A stretch of 35,500 nt of DNA, from positions 1 through 35,500 of the forward strand of contig NZ_JACDSF010000047.1 in the NCBI RefSeq assembly GCF_013449685.1, given 5' to 3'. This document shows, one piece after another, positions 6,805 through 16,772 of the stretch (the stretch's first letter is position 1; each line of letters opens with the position of its first letter). Position numbers and translations under genes: made by a program. Below the pieces are notes generated by a model. That model was given only the letters and a program-made list of their open reading frames with translations, did no database searches and was not told where the DNA came from. Source of the stretch: Pectobacterium brasiliense (lineage in GTDB: Bacteria > Pseudomonadota > Gammaproteobacteria > Enterobacterales > Enterobacteriaceae).

Positions 6805-7824
6805 ATGTTGCAGTTCATACTCCGGCGTTTGGGGTTAGTTATCCCAACGTTTATTGGTATCACCCTATTAACCTTCGCGTTCGTGCACATGATTCCGGGC
6901 GACCCGGTGATGATCATGGCGGGGGAACGGGGTATTTCCGCCGAGCGTCATGCGCAGTTGCTGGCTGAAATGGGGCTGGATAAGCCGCTTTGGCAGCAAT
7001 ACCTCCACTATATTGGCGGTGTGATGCAGGGCGATCTGGGGATCTCCCTCAAGAGTCGTATCCCCGTGTGGGAAGAATTTGTGCCTCGCTTCAAAGCGAC
7101 CCTGGAACTGGGTATCTGCGCGATGCTGTTTGCTATCGCAGTGGGGATTCCGGTTGGTGTGCTGGCTGCGGTCAAACGCGGTTCCATTTTCGATCATACC
7201 TCTGTTGGCCTGGCGCTGACGGGCTACTCCATGCCTATCTTCTGGTGGGGTATGATGCTGATCATGCTGGTCTCCGTTCAGCTCAACCTGACGCCCGTTT
7301 CGGGGCGCATCAGCGACACGATTTTCCTTGATGACAGCATGCCGCTAACCGGCTTTATGCTGATCGATACCTTGTTCTGGGGCGAGGAAGGGGACTTTAT
7401 CGACGCGGTTGAACACATGATCCTACCTGCCATCGTGCTGGGCACCATTCCACTGGCGGTGATTGTGCGTATGACGCGCTCCGCGATGCTGGAAGTGCTG
7501 GGTGAGGATTACATTCGTACCGCTCGCGCCAAAGGGCTGAGCCGTCTGCGTGTGATTGTCGTGCACGCGTTGCGTAATGCTATGCTGCCGGTGGTAACGG
7601 TCATTGGTTTACAGGTCGGTACCATGCTGGCCGGGGCGATCCTGACGGAAACCATTTTCTCCTGGCCGGGGCTGGGACGGTGGTTAATCGATGCGTTGCA
7701 GCGTCGTGACTATCCGGTGGTTCAGGGCGGCGTACTGCTGGTGGCAACCATGATCATTCTGGTGAACCTGCTGGTAGATGTGCTCTACGGCGTGGTTAAC
7801 CCACGCATCCGTCACAAGAAATAA
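6805..7824 (+). CDS. dppB: Dipeptide ABC transporter permease DppB
   Basis: The 339-residue inner-membrane permease starts MLQFILRRLGLVIPTFIGIT, the typical N-terminus of OppB/DppB proteins. The BPD_transp_1 domain occupies about residues 95-335 with six TM segments. The coupling-helix motif is clear: EDYIRTARAKGL followed by HALRNAMLPVVTVIGLQ, which docks on the ATPases. It forms the channel with DppC. Spacing to dppC is 13 bases, so the two are co-transcribed. The start has only a weak binding site, but length and N-terminus agree with the family. Confidence 0.96.
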   Translation: MLQFILRRLGLVIPTFIGITLLTFAFVHMIPGDPVMIMAGERGISAERHAQLLAEMGLDKPLWQQYLHYIGGVMQGDLGISLKSRIPVWEEFVPRFKATLELGICAMLFAIAVGIPVGVLAAVKRGSIFDHTSVGLALTGYSMPIFWWGMMLIMLVSVQLNLTPVSGRISDTIFLDDSMPLTGFMLIDTLFWGEEGDFIDAVEHMILPAIVLGTIPLAVIVRMTRSAMLEVLGEDYIRTARAKGLSRLRVIVVHALRNAMLPVVTVIGLQVGTMLAGAILTETIFSWPGLGRWLIDALQRRDYPVVQGGVLLVATMIILVNLLVDVLYGVVNPRIRHKK

Positions 7825-7837
7825 GGGGAAGGCTAAG

Positions 7838-8740
7838 ATGACACACGTCACTGAACCTGTTGTAAATAGCGCACCGAAGCCGATGACCCCGCTACAGGAA
7901 TTCTGGCACTATTTTAAACGTAACAAAGGGGCGGTCGTTGGCATGGTGTATGTCGTGCTGATGCTGATTATTGCCATTGGTGCCAACGTGTTGGCTCCGC
8001 ATGCGCCCGCCGAGCAGTTCCGCGATGCGCTGCTTCGTCCGCCAGTCTGGCAAGAGGGCGGAAGCTGGCAGTTTATTCTGGGAACGGACGACGTCGGGCG
8101 TGATGTCCTGTCCCGTCTGATGTACGGCGCGCGTCTGTCGCTGCTGGTTGGCTGTCTGGTCGTCGTACTGTCGCTGGTGCTGGGGGTGATCTTCGGCCTG
8201 CTGGCCGGGTATTTCGGCGGTGTGGTCGATGCGCTCATCATGCGTATCGTCGATATCATGCTGGCGCTGCCAAGCCTGCTATTGGCGCTGGTGCTGGTGG
8301 CGATCTTTGGGCCTTCGATTGTGAATGCCTCGCTGGCGCTGACTTTCGTGGCATTGCCGCACTATGTCCGTTTGACCCGCGCGGCGGTGCTGGTGGAAGT
8401 TAGTCGCGATTACGTCACGGCTTCACGCGTGGCGGGAGCGAGTTCGGCACGCCAGATGTTCGTTAACATTCTGCCTAACTGCTTGGCACCGTTGATTGTG
8501 CAGGCTTCTCTCGGCTTTTCTAACGCCATTCTCGATATGGCTGCTTTGGGTTTCCTCGGTATGGGCGCACAGCCGCCAACGCCAGAGTGGGGCACCATGC
8601 TGTCGGACGTTTTGCAGTTTGCGCAAAGTGCCTGGTGGGTGGTGACGTTCCCCGGTCTGGCAATCTTACTGACGGTATTGGCGTTTAACCTGATGGGGGA
8701 CGGCTTGCGTGACGCTCTCGACCCCAAACTCAAGCAGTAG
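7838..8740 (+). CDS. dppC: Dipeptide ABC transporter permease DppC
   Basis: The protein has 300 residues from ATG 7838, preceded by AAGGGGAAGG. The open frame begins earlier, inside dppB, but this start gives the usual length and the N-terminal cytoplasmic segment (OppC_N) before the first TM at about residues 32-55. A typical periplasmic loop motif [19 protein letters not shown] is present, followed by the BPD_transp_1 domain and the coupling motif [14 protein letters not shown]...[11 protein letters not shown]. It is the second half of the channel for dipeptide uptake; partner DppB is immediately upstream and the ATPase gene dppD starts 13 bases downstream. Confidence 0.96.
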   Translation: MTHVTEPVVNSAPKPMTPLQEFWHYFKRNKGAVVGMVYVVLMLIIAIGANVLAPHAPAEQFRDALLRPPVWQEGGSWQFILGTDDVGRDVLSRLMYGARLSLLVGCLVVVLSLVLGVIFGLLAGYFGGVVDALIMRIVDIMLALPSLLLALVLVAIFGPSIVNASLALTFVALPHYVRLTRAAVLVEVSRDYVTASRVAGASSARQMFVNILPNCLAPLIVQASLGFSNAILDMAALGFLGMGAQPPTPEWGTMLSDVLQFAQSAWWVVTFPGLAILLTVLAFNLMGDGLRDALDPKLKQ

Positions 8741-8753
8741 CAGAGGTAGAGAG

Positions 8754-9734
8754 ATGGCGTTGCTCAATGTAGATAAACTGTCGGTTCACTTTGGTGATGA
8801 GGATCTGCCGTTTCGTGCGGTCGATCGTATCAGCTACCAGGTTGAACAAGGTCAGGTCGTCGGTATCGTCGGGGAATCCGGCTCCGGTAAGTCCGTCAGC
8901 TCGCTGGCGATTATGGGGCTGATTGATTACCCCGGCAAAGTGATGGCCGACAAGCTGGAATTTAACCAGCGTGATTTAACAAAAATTTCTGAAAAAGAAC
9001 GGCGCAATCTGGTGGGTTCTGAAGTCGCGATGATTTTCCAGGACCCGATGACCAGCCTGAACCCGTGCTACACCGTGGGCTACCAGATCATGGAAGCTAT
9101 CAAGGTGCATCAGGGCGGTAACCGCAAAACCCGTCGTCAGCGTGCGATTGACCTGCTGACGCTGGTTGGGATTCCTGATCCAGGTTCGCGTCTTGATGTG
9201 TATCCGCACCAGCTTTCCGGTGGGATGAGCCAGCGCGTGATGATCGCGATGGCGATTGCCTGTCGGCCGAAGTTGCTGATTGCCGATGAGCCGACCACGG
9301 CGCTCGACGTGACCATTCAGGCGCAGATCATCGAACTGCTGCTCGAATTGCAGCAGCGCGAGAATATGGCACTGATCCTGATTACCCATGATTTGGCGCT
9401 GGTGGCCGAAGCGGCACACCACATCATCGTGATGTATGCCGGACAGGTGGTGGAATCAGGCAAAGCGGCAGATATTTTCCGCGCACCCCGCCATCCGTAT
9501 ACCCAGGCGCTGCTGCGTGCGCTGCCGGAGTTTGCGGCAGATAAATCCCGATTGGCATCGTTGCCGGGTGTGGTACCGGGTAAATATGACCGCCCGAACG
9601 GCTGTCTGTTAAACCCGCGTTGTCCCTATGCGCAAGACCGCTGCCGTCAGGAAGAACCTGTTCTGCGCGATATTCCTGGTCGTCAGGTGAAATGTCATAC
9701 ACCGCTGGATGATGCGGGGAGGCCAACCCTATGA
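8754..9734 (+). CDS. dppD: Dipeptide ABC transporter ATPase DppD
   Basis: The protein has 326 residues from ATG 8754, with AGAGGTAGAG just upstream. It has Walker [10 protein letters not shown]-loop [11 protein letters not shown], signature LSGGMSQR, Walker [13 protein letters not shown] and the switch ITHDLALV. The C-terminal oligo/dipeptide-transporter domain contains several cysteines ([11 protein letters not shown] and VKCHTPL), characteristic of OppD/DppD proteins. It powers transport with DppF on the cytoplasmic face. Its TGA overlaps the dppF start in an ATGA junction (9731-9734), indicating translational coupling. Confidence 0.96.
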   Translation: MALLNVDKLSVHFGDEDLPFRAVDRISYQVEQGQVVGIVGESGSGKSVSSLAIMGLIDYPGKVMADKLEFNQRDLTKISEKERRNLVGSEVAMIFQDPMTSLNPCYTVGYQIMEAIKVHQGGNRKTRRQRAIDLLTLVGIPDPGSRLDVYPHQLSGGMSQRVMIAMAIACRPKLLIADEPTTALDVTIQAQIIELLLELQQRENMALILITHDLALVAEAAHHIIVMYAGQVVESGKAADIFRAPRHPYTQALLRALPEFAADKSRLASLPGVVPGKYDRPNGCLLNPRCPYAQDRCRQEEPVLRDIPGRQVKCHTPLDDAGRPTL

Positions 9735-10741
9735 GTGAACTGAACGCACCATCGCAGCCGTATTTGCTGCATGCGATTGATTTGAAAAAACACTATCCGG
9801 TGAAAAAGGGCTTTTTCGCGCCAGAGCAGATGGTGAAAGCGCTGGACGGCGTTTCCTTTACGCTGGAACGAGGTAAAACGTTGGCGGTGGTCGGAGAGTC
9901 CGGTTGTGGAAAATCTACGCTGGGTCGCCTGCTGACGATGATCGAAACTCCGTCTGATGGCGAACTGTACTATCAGGGACAGGATCTGCTGAAGCCTGAT
10001 CCGGTGGCACAGAAGCTGCGTCGGCAGAAGATCCAGATCGTTTTCCAGAATCCTTATGGATCGCTGAATCCACGTAAGAAAGTCGGCCAGATCCTGGAAG
10101 AACCACTCCAGATTAACACGGAACTGTCAAAAGCTGAGCGTCGTGAAAAAGCGTTGGCGATGATGGCAAAAGTGGGGCTGAAAACGGAGCATTACGACCG
10201 TTATCCGCATATGTTCTCTGGCGGCCAGCGTCAACGTATCGCTATTGCTCGTGGATTGATGCTGGACCCAGACGTGGTGATTGCTGATGAACCCGTTTCA
10301 GCGCTGGACGTGTCGGTTCGTGCGCAGGTGCTGAACCTGATGATGGATTTGCAGCAGGATTTAGGGCTGTCTTATGTCTTCATCTCACACGATCTGTCCG
10401 TGGTCGAACATATCGCTGATGAAGTGATGGTGATGTATCTGGGCCGCTGTGTGGAGAAGGGCAGTAAAGATGCCATTTTCAACAATCCGCGCCACCCGTA
10501 TACGCAGGCGTTACTGTCCGCGACGCCGCGCCTGAACCCGGATTTACGCCGCGAACGCATCAAGCTGACGGGTGAACTGCCCAGCCCGCTGAATCCACCG
10601 CCGGGCTGCGCGTTCAACGCTCGCTGCCAGCGCTGTTTCAGTACCTGTACACAGTTCCAGCCGCAGTTGAAAACCTACGGCGAGCAGCAGGTCGCCTGCT
10701 TCGCCGTCGATCAGGACGAACAGGGCACCGCTGTAGCCTAG
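9731..10741 (+). CDS. dppF: Dipeptide ABC transporter ATPase DppF
   Basis: The protein has 336 residues. It has Walker [10 protein letters not shown]-loop [14 protein letters not shown], signature FSGGQRQR, Walker [13 protein letters not shown] and H-loop [12 protein letters not shown]-terminal domain with [11 protein letters not shown] follows. It pairs with DppD as the second nucleotide-binding subunit. It is the last gene of the operon: the stop is followed within 10 bases by a strong hairpin shared with the convergent avtA. Confidence 0.96.
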   Translation: MSELNAPSQPYLLHAIDLKKHYPVKKGFFAPEQMVKALDGVSFTLERGKTLAVVGESGCGKSTLGRLLTMIETPSDGELYYQGQDLLKPDPVAQKLRRQKIQIVFQNPYGSLNPRKKVGQILEEPLQINTELSKAERREKALAMMAKVGLKTEHYDRYPHMFSGGQRQRIAIARGLMLDPDVVIADEPVSALDVSVRAQVLNLMMDLQQDLGLSYVFISHDLSVVEHIADEVMVMYLGRCVEKGSKDAIFNNPRHPYTQALLSATPRLNPDLRRERIKLTGELPSPLNPPPGCAFNARCQRCFSTCTQFQPQLKTYGEQQVACFAVDQDEQGTAVA

Positions 10742-10750
10742 TTTGCCTTC

Positions 10751-10788
10751 GATGCCCCCACGCCGCTTTGATGGAGCGTGTGGGCATC
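10751..10788. terminator. Bidirectional hairpin between dppF and avtA
   Basis: GATGCCCCCACGC (10751-10763) pairs with GCGTGTGGGCATC (10776-10788) with one mismatch. It sits between the two convergent stop codons and can end transcripts from both sides; no long U-run is present on either side. Confidence 0.6.
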
Positions 10789-10803
10789 TCTGTCAGCGGC
10801 GAG

Positions 10804-12054
10804 TTAGCTTTCCTGCATCGCCTTTTCCACTTCTTCAGCCAGAATCGCAATACCGCGTTCGATTTTTTCCGGCTCTGGCACATAGTTCATGCGCATGCAC
10901 TGGTGAGCGTGCGGCCAGTCCTGATCTAAGCCAGGGAAGAAATGGTGACCCGGCACCATGAGGACGCCGCGTTTTTTCAGGCGTTGGTACAGAATTTCCG
11001 TCGTGATAGGCAGATCCTTAAACCACAGCCACAGGAAGATTGCGCCTTCCGGTTTATGAATCAGGCACTGCTCAGGCGACAGGTAACGACGAATAATCGC
11101 GATAGTTTCCGTCACACGCTGTTGGTAGAACGGGCGGACGACGTCATTAGATAAGCGCAGCAGATCGCCACGCTGAATCATCTCGTGCGCCAGCGCCGGT
11201 CCGACCGCCCCCGGAGACAGACTAATGATGCCGTTCATGTTGCCGATCGCGGAAATCACCTTTTCATCCGCGATTACGATACCGCAGCGTGAGCCGGGCA
11301 GACCGAGCTTGGACAGGCTCATACACAGGATGATATTCGGGTTCCACAGCGGCGTCGCGTCAGTGAAGATAATGCCGGGGAACGGTACGCCATAGGCGTT
11401 ATCAATCAGCAAGGGAACCTTGTGCTGCTGCGCCAGAATATCCAGACGCATCAGCTCGTCGTCGGTCAGCACGTTACCGGTCGGATTGGTTGGGCGGGAT
11501 ACGCAGACCAGCCCGATATCATCAGTAATCGACAGGTGATCGAAATCGACGTGATATTTAAATTGCCCTTCGGGCAGCAGTTCGATCTGCGGACGAACGG
11601 AGACGAACATGTTGTCGTCCAGCCCGGAATCCGAATAGCCGATATATTCCGGTGCCAGCGGGAACAGCACCTTTTTCAGGCTGCCATCGCTGTGGCGACC
11701 TGCAAACAGGTTAAATAAGTAGAAAAACGCACTCTGGCTGCCATTTGTCAGCGCAATATTCTGTGGTCCAATCTGCCAGCCTAATTCATTACTCAGGAGT
11801 TCGGCCAGCGCTTTAAGCAACGTATCCTTACCTTGCGGACCGTCGTAGTTGCATAGCGCTTCCGTTAATTTCCCTTGCTCCAGCATCTCCTGACACAACT
11901 GCTGGAAGTAGCGGTCCATCTCTGGAATGTGTGCCGGATTGCCGCCCCCCAGCATGATTGCGCCTGGCGTACGCAGCCCTTCGTTCAGGTCGTCCATTAA
12001 TTGGGTGATGCCAGCGTGGCGCGTGAATTTCTTGCCGAAAAGAGAAAAGTTCAT
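10804..12054 (-). CDS. avtA: Valine-pyruvate aminotransferase AvtA
   Basis: The 416-residue enzyme is a PLP-dependent fold-type I aminotransferase. It starts MNFSLFGKKFTRHAGITQLM and has GGGNPAHIPEM and CNYDGPQGKDTL near the N-terminus. The PLP lysine lies in SLSKLGLPGSRCG, and the cofactor-binding RPTNPTGN and IDNAYGVPFP motifs precede it. AvtA makes valine from 2-ketoisovalerate using alanine as amino donor (transaminase C), linking alanine and branched-chain pools; it is cytoplasmic. Length and motifs match the E. coli enzyme. No good Shine-Dalgarno is visible before the start. It diverges from the DUF4432 gene, with a CRP-like site between them. Confidence 0.93.
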   Translation of the reverse strand: MNFSLFGKKFTRHAGITQLMDDLNEGLRTPGAIMLGGGNPAHIPEMDRYFQQLCQEMLEQGKLTEALCNYDGPQGKDTLLKALAELLSNELGWQIGPQNIALTNGSQSAFFYLFNLFAGRHSDGSLKKVLFPLAPEYIGYSDSGLDDNMFVSVRPQIELLPEGQFKYHVDFDHLSITDDIGLVCVSRPTNPTGNVLTDDELMRLDILAQQHKVPLLIDNAYGVPFPGIIFTDATPLWNPNIILCMSLSKLGLPGSRCGIVIADEKVISAIGNMNGIISLSPGAVGPALAHEMIQRGDLLRLSNDVVRPFYQQRVTETIAIIRRYLSPEQCLIHKPEGAIFLWLWFKDLPITTEILYQRLKKRGVLMVPGHHFFPGLDQDWPHAHQCMRMNYVPEPEKIERGIAILAEEVEKAMQES

Positions 12055-12446
12055 AGTTTATTTATCAGTGATCGTACACAGGTTAGCGGCAACCATAGCG
12101 CTTGCGCCAATAGGGTGCAATGTGGTCAAAAAACAATCTGATAATTTTTTGTCTCGCCAAATATTTAAAATTCAGCATGAATGTCTGAAATTCATGCCGA
12201 CGAGAAAAGGATTTTAGACCGCGTGCTTTATGTTGCTGAAACGATGTCAGCTTTTACCGATCAATATCTCAATAATTCTGCAAATATAGATACCATTCAT
12301 GGTGAATTAGTGATGCTAATTGGATAAATAACGCGACAATGCCGAATTTTTCCATCTGGTGATAGCTATCACATTCTGACCATCCGCTGATTTGTAGTCT
12401 TTAGCTCGCATTAGCTAAAACAATTCAGCAGAGAGGGGTGGTTAAC
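12055..12446. other. Divergent promoter region of avtA and the DUF4432 gene
   Basis: About 390 bases without a gene. It holds a good CRP-type site (12358-12373) and a GAGAGGGG ribosome-binding site at 12431-12438 for the rightward gene. The remainder is A+T-rich; I see no other ordered element. Confidence 0.5.
12358..12373. promoter_or_regulatory. CRP-cAMP binding site candidate
   Basis: GGTGATAGCTATCACA matches the consensus TGTGA-N6-TCACA at nine of ten conserved positions, and the inner part GTGATAGCTATCAC is a perfect palindrome. It lies 74 bases upstream of the DUF4432 start and about 300 bases from avtA, so activation of the former is more likely. Catabolite control would fit a sugar-handling protein. 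Confidence 0.6.
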
Positions 12447-13655
12447 ATGAAAAAATTACTGGCTATAGGCATCACACTGGCGCTGACATCATGGCAACTA
12501 TCGGCGCAGACATTTGTGCTGACAGATGCTGAAGGCAGTGTAGAAAAGGGAAACTGGCAAATTGGCAGTGATGCCCTGAAGATCAAAAATCAGCATTTCA
12601 GCATTGAGCAAAAAGTCCTGCACGGCGGACGTCAGGAAGGCAGTAAAGTGATCACGATTACCAGTCAGGACGGCCTGAAAATTGCCCTTAGCCCGACGCG
12701 AGGAATGAACTTGCTGCATGTGACGGGAAAAAACATCCGTTTGGGCTGGGATTCGCCAGTTGATGAGGTCGTCAACCCGAATACCATCAATCTGGAAAGC
12801 CGTAACGGACTGGGCTGGCTGGAAGGTTTCAATGAGATGATGGTGCGCTGCGGCTTCGAATGGACGGGGCACCCAGTCATCAGCGAGGGCATGATCTATA
12901 CCCTGCATGGCCGCGCGGGCAACACGCCAGCGTCAAAAGTGGTGGTGGAAGTCAGCGATACCGCCCCGCACACCATTACGGTGCGCGGCCTGCTGAAGGA
13001 AAACAGCTTCAAGAAGTCGAATCTGGAAACCTGGACCGAGCTGCGCTACGTTCCCGGCAGCGAGTCGTTTACCGTGCATGATGTGCTGACTAACAAAGCC
13101 GACTACCCGCGCGACTATCAGATTATCTACCACAGCAATTTTGGCACGCCGATTCTGGAAGAAGGCGCGCGTTTCATCGCGCCGGTGAAAGAGATTTCTC
13201 CGTTTAATGACCATGCTAAAGCGGGTTTGTCCACCTGGCAAACCTATAAAGGGCCGACAAAAGATTTTGATGAAATGGTGTTCAACATTACGCCGTATAC
13301 GGATGCACAGGGCAAAACGCTGGCGGCGCTGGTGAACAAGGCGGGAAATAAGGGCGTATCGATTGCCTTTGATACCCATCAACTGCCGCTGCTGACGCTG
13401 TGGAAAAACACGGACACGGAAAAACAGGGCTACGTCACAGGGATCGAACCCGGTACTAACTACGCCTACCCGGTTACGATTGAACGTGAGCAAGGGCGGG
13501 TCAAGAAGCTTCAGCCTGGTCAGAGCACGACGTTTGAGCTGACATACAGCCTGCTGAGTAGCGCAGAAGCGGTACAGAAAACGGAGCAGAAAGTAAAAGC
13601 CATTCAGGGTGATAACAAAACCACGCTGACGGAAAAACCCATCGCCATCGAGTAA
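12447..13655 (+). CDS. Periplasmic DUF4432 / aldose 1-epimerase-like protein
   Basis: The protein has 402 residues from ATG 12447, nine bases after GAGAGGGG; a GTG at 12438 would overlap that site. Residues 1-21 are a Sec signal (MKKLLAIGITLALTSWQLSA). The mature part resembles the DUF4432 branch of the galactose-mutarotase-like superfamily: LSPTRGMNLLHV, LGWDSPVDEVVNP, a GLGWLEGFNEMMVRCGFEW stretch, LHGRAGNTPA, and a late GIEPGTNYAYPVTIE motif. Members of this fold bind carbohydrates and may interconvert anomers. Export to the periplasm is notable because most DUF4432 proteins I know of are cytoplasmic. The substrate is unknown. A CRP-type site upstream suggests control by carbon source. It is monocistronic, with a hairpin just after the stop. 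Confidence 0.75.
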   Translation: MKKLLAIGITLALTSWQLSAQTFVLTDAEGSVEKGNWQIGSDALKIKNQHFSIEQKVLHGGRQEGSKVITITSQDGLKIALSPTRGMNLLHVTGKNIRLGWDSPVDEVVNPNTINLESRNGLGWLEGFNEMMVRCGFEWTGHPVISEGMIYTLHGRAGNTPASKVVVEVSDTAPHTITVRGLLKENSFKKSNLETWTELRYVPGSESFTVHDVLTNKADYPRDYQIIYHSNFGTPILEEGARFIAPVKEISPFNDHAKAGLSTWQTYKGPTKDFDEMVFNITPYTDAQGKTLAALVNKAGNKGVSIAFDTHQLPLLTLWKNTDTEKQGYVTGIEPGTNYAYPVTIEREQGRVKKLQPGQSTTFELTYSLLSSAEAVQKTEQKVKAIQGDNKTTLTEKPIAIE

Positions 13656-13665
13656 CGCTATCTAT

Positions 13666-13691
13666 GCCGGCCACAGACTCTGGTGGTCGGC
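13666..13691 (+). terminator. Hairpin after the DUF4432 gene
   Basis: GCCGGCCAC (13666-13674) pairs with GTGGTCGGC (13683-13691) with one G-T wobble and an 8-base loop, 10 bases after the stop codon. No strong U-run follows. Confidence 0.45.
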
Positions 13692-13817
13692 CATCTCACG
13701 TCATGGTTACGCTGAGTCATTGTCACGTAACGCCATAATTATCTTTTCTTATCCGTTTCTTCATTTTACGCGTACCTTGAGGAAGGTATTTGTTACGTAT
13801 TTGATCAGGGGATGAGG

Positions 13818-14729
13818 ATGTCGTTGAAAGATGCGCTGCTTGCGCTTTGTGTTGTCGTGCTATGGGGCGTGAACTTCGTGGTGATCAAAGTTGGGCTGAA
13901 TGACATGCCGCCTTTCTTACTGGCCGGGCTACGTTTTTCGCTGGTGGCGCTCCCAGCAATTTTCTTCGTTCCTTTCCCACGTATTCCCCTGAAATGGCTG
14001 CTCGCCTATGGCATAACAATCAGCTTTGGTCAGTTTGGCTTTCTGTTTCTCGCTATCAAGCTGGGCATGCCCGCGGGGATTGCTTCGCTGGTGTTACAGG
14101 CGCAGGCCTTTTTTACCCTGCTGGTTGGCGCAGTCTTGCTGTCGGAAAAGCTACGTTGGAATCACGTTGTCGGCATTCTGGTGGCGGCGCTAGGGATGGT
14201 GGTGCTGGCAGAAGGTCGCACAGCGCTGCAAATGTCATCCGGAATGACCACCACCACGCTGCTACTGACGCTGGCAGCGGCGCTGTCATGGGCGGTGGGC
14301 AACATTATCAATAAAGTGATCATGAGCCAAAACAGCGGCGTGCGCATCATGTCACTGGTGGTGTGGGGGGCGCTGGTGCCTGTCGTGCCATTTTTCATCA
14401 GCTCCTGGCTGTTTGAAGGTCGGGACGCGATTGTCCATAGTTTAACCACCATCCAGCTGCCGACGATATTATCTCTGGTTTATCTGGCATTTGCGGCAAC
14501 TATCATCGGCTACGGGATTTGGGGAAGCCTGCTGGCGCGCTATGAAACCTGGCGTGTGGCACCTCTGTCGCTGTTGGTGCCGGTGGTTGGGTTGATCAGC
14601 GCCGCGGTATTCCTTGATGAATCTCTCTCGCTATTACAGATTGTCGGCGCGTTGCTAATTATGGTCGGTCTGCTGGTGAATGTGTTTGGCGCGCGGCTGT
14701 ATGCATGGCGGCCCGCTCGACAGTCGTGA
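13818..14729 (+). CDS. eamA: EamA-type O-acetylserine/cysteine exporter
   Basis: The protein has 303 residues from ATG 13818, six bases after the AGGGG of its binding site; an ATG at 13812 abuts that site and is less likely. Ten TM segments form two EamA repeats. It is close to E. coli EamA (YdeD): LWGVNFVVIKVGL, GLRFSLVALPAIFFVPFP, GMPAGIASLVLQAQAFFTLL and RYETWRVAPLSLLVPVVGL all correspond. The family exports cysteine-pathway metabolites across the inner membrane as a drug/metabolite transporter. No cysteine-metabolism gene adjoins it; ggt downstream, a glutathione-degrading enzyme, is a possible functional neighbour, but a 200-base gap separates them. Confidence 0.85.
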   Translation: MSLKDALLALCVVVLWGVNFVVIKVGLNDMPPFLLAGLRFSLVALPAIFFVPFPRIPLKWLLAYGITISFGQFGFLFLAIKLGMPAGIASLVLQAQAFFTLLVGAVLLSEKLRWNHVVGILVAALGMVVLAEGRTALQMSSGMTTTTLLLTLAAALSWAVGNIINKVIMSQNSGVRIMSLVVWGALVPVVPFFISSWLFEGRDAIVHSLTTIQLPTILSLVYLAFAATIIGYGIWGSLLARYETWRVAPLSLLVPVVGLISAAVFLDESLSLLQIVGALLIMVGLLVNVFGARLYAWRPARQS

Positions 14730-14929
14730 GGCTTATGTTCTGTGATGGGCGTATTTATCGTGCAGCGTCGCAAAGATAAGTAGCTATTTTCGCAATTTCT
14801 CACGCCTTTCCTACGCTTCTTACTATTGCTGATGAGTATTGCCGTTTGTTGGCGCGGGCTTTGCAGGTTGGCTTTGCAAAAGGATAGAGATAAAGCAGTC
14901 AGTAAAATCAACGGGATAAAGGGGTCTTC

Positions 14930-16708
14930 ATGAAAATAAAAAACACAACATCGGGAAAATGGCTGTTGTCACTGAGTGTGACGGCGCTGCTGGTGAGTGG
15001 AACCGTGCAGGCGGCCTCGGCCCCCGCAGTGGAAGCAAAAAACGGTATGGTGGTCAGCTCGCAGTATCTGGCTTCGCAGATTGGCGTCGATATCATGAAA
15101 ATGGGCGGCAATGCGATTGATGCCGCCGTGGCCGTGGGCTATGCGCAGGCGGTGGTGAATCCCTGCTGTGGCAATATTGGTGGTGGCGGGTTTATGACGC
15201 TGCATCTGGCCGATGGAAAAGACACCTTTATCAACTTCCGTGAAACCGCACCCGCGGCAGCCAGCGCCAACATGTATCTGAACGCGGATGGGAGCGTGAA
15301 AAAAGACGCGAGCCTATATGGCTATCTGGCCGCTGGTGTACCGGGTACGGTGCTGGGGCTGGATACCGCGCTACAAAAATACGGCAAATTGACGCGTGAA
15401 CAGGTGATGGCTCCAGCGATTAAACTGGCGCGTGAAGGTTTTGAGCTTACGCGGGCAGATACCGATATTCTGGACACTACGGTAAAACGCTTCAAAGCTG
15501 ACCCTGAAGCGGCGCGCATTTTCCTGCGTCCCGACGGTAGCCCGTTGCAGCCCGGTGATCAGCTGGTGCAAACCGATCTGGCGAATACCCTGGCAGCGAT
15601 TGCCGCGAAAGGGCCGGATGCCTTCTACAAGGGGGAGATTCCACAGGCGGTGGAGAAGGCGGCAAAGCAGGGCGGCGGCATTTTGACGGCGGCTGATTTT
15701 GCCGATTACCGGATTACTGAAACGGCACCGGTAACCTGCAACTATCGTGGCTATCAGTTTGTCTCTTCGCCACCCCCTAGCTCCGGTGGCGTCACGATGT
15801 GTGAAATTCTCAATATTGTCGAAGGCTACGACATGAAATCGACGGGCTTTAATTCTGCCGCCACCGTTCATGTGCTGACGGAAGCGATGCGTCACGCTTA
15901 CATGGATCGCAACACGTACCTTGGCGATCCGGCGTTTGTCAGCAACCCTGTCGAGCGTTTGTTGAGTAAGGATTATGCTGCCGAAATCCGCAAACAAATC
16001 GAGCCGGAGAACGCGACGCCGTCCAAAAACGTGCAGCCGGGGATGGGGCCGCACGAGCGACCGGAAACCACGCACTACTCCATCGTGGATAATCAGGGCA
16101 ATGCGGTGTCCACCACGTATACCGTGAACGGGCGTTTTGGTTCGGTGGTGATTGCGCCGGGAACAGGTTTCTTCCTCAATAACGAAATGGATGACTTTAC
16201 CGTGAAAATTGGCGAGAAAAACCTGTATGGGTTGGTGCAAGGAGAGCGTAATTCGATCGCCCCCGGTAAGCGCCCACTTTCGTCCATGAGCCCGTCATTG
16301 GTGACGAAAGACGGCAAAGTCTTCATGGTGCTCGGTTCGCCCGGTGGTTCGCGCATTATCACCATCACGCTGCAAACGGCACTGAATATCATCGACCACG
16401 GCATGGCGCCGCAGGAAGCGGTGGACGCCCCGCGCATCCATCATCAGTGGCTGCCGGACGAGGTGTATTATGAACAGCGCGGGCTGTCTGCCGATACGCT
16501 GAACCTGCTGAAGCAGCGCGGCTACAAGATGGTGGAACAAACGCCTTGGGGCGCAGCGGAGCTGATTCTGGTCGGCTTACCGGGTGCGGCGGGTGTGACA
16601 CCTGCGGATTCGGGCAATGACTCGGCGGTATCCGGCAAAGTACGCGAAGGTTACCTGTACGGTGCCAATGATATCCGCCGCCCGGCAGGGGCAGCGATAG
16701 GGTATTGA
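14930..16708 (+). CDS. ggt: Gamma-glutamyltranspeptidase (periplasmic)
   Basis: The 592-residue precursor has a Sec signal (residues 1-28, ending TVQA). It is an N-terminal nucleophile hydrolase that self-cleaves before the first threonine of TTHYS (Thr380 by my count), giving large and small subunits; the following GNAVSTTYTVNGRFGS and FFLNNEMDDF match the family active-site surroundings. NIGGGGFMTLH and SPPPSSGGV are also diagnostic. It hydrolyses glutathione and gamma-glutamyl compounds or transfers the glutamyl group in the periplasm, supplying cysteinylglycine and glutamate. The start has AAAGGGG upstream. It is followed by hairpins and by the A+T-rich CDI island on the other strand. Confidence 0.96.
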   Translation: MKIKNTTSGKWLLSLSVTALLVSGTVQAASAPAVEAKNGMVVSSQYLASQIGVDIMKMGGNAIDAAVAVGYAQAVVNPCCGNIGGGGFMTLHLADGKDTFINFRETAPAAASANMYLNADGSVKKDASLYGYLAAGVPGTVLGLDTALQKYGKLTREQVMAPAIKLAREGFELTRADTDILDTTVKRFKADPEAARIFLRPDGSPLQPGDQLVQTDLANTLAAIAAKGPDAFYKGEIPQAVEKAAKQGGGILTAADFADYRITETAPVTCNYRGYQFVSSPPPSSGGVTMCEILNIVEGYDMKSTGFNSAATVHVLTEAMRHAYMDRNTYLGDPAFVSNPVERLLSKDYAAEIRKQIEPENATPSKNVQPGMGPHERPETTHYSIVDNQGNAVSTTYTVNGRFGSVVIAPGTGFFLNNEMDDFTVKIGEKNLYGLVQGERNSIAPGKRPLSSMSPSLVTKDGKVFMVLGSPGGSRIITITLQTALNIIDHGMAPQEAVDAPRIHHQWLPDEVYYEQRGLSADTLNLLKQRGYKMVEQTPWGAAELILVGLPGAAGVTPADSGNDSAVSGKVREGYLYGANDIRRPAGAAIGY

Positions 16709-16721
16709 GTTGAAAGGATGT

Positions 16722-16748
16722 CAGGGGAGGCTATTTGCTTCCCCCCTA
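16722..16748 (+). terminator. Hairpin after ggt
   Basis: AGGGGAGGC pairs with GCTTCCCCCCT around a short TATTT loop, 14 bases after the ggt stop; a T-rich tract occurs a little further on. The pairing is imperfect but G-C rich. Confidence 0.5.
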
Positions 16749-16772
16749 CCTATGGATTATTTTTAACTATTC

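Noticed and set aside
12933-13493. A 186-codon minus-strand frame opposite the DUF4432 gene
   Set aside because: Shadow of a well supported gene with signal peptide; no start signal or domain.
15371-16240. A 289-codon minus-strand frame opposite ggt
   Set aside because: Lies entirely across the ggt catalytic region and has antisense composition.
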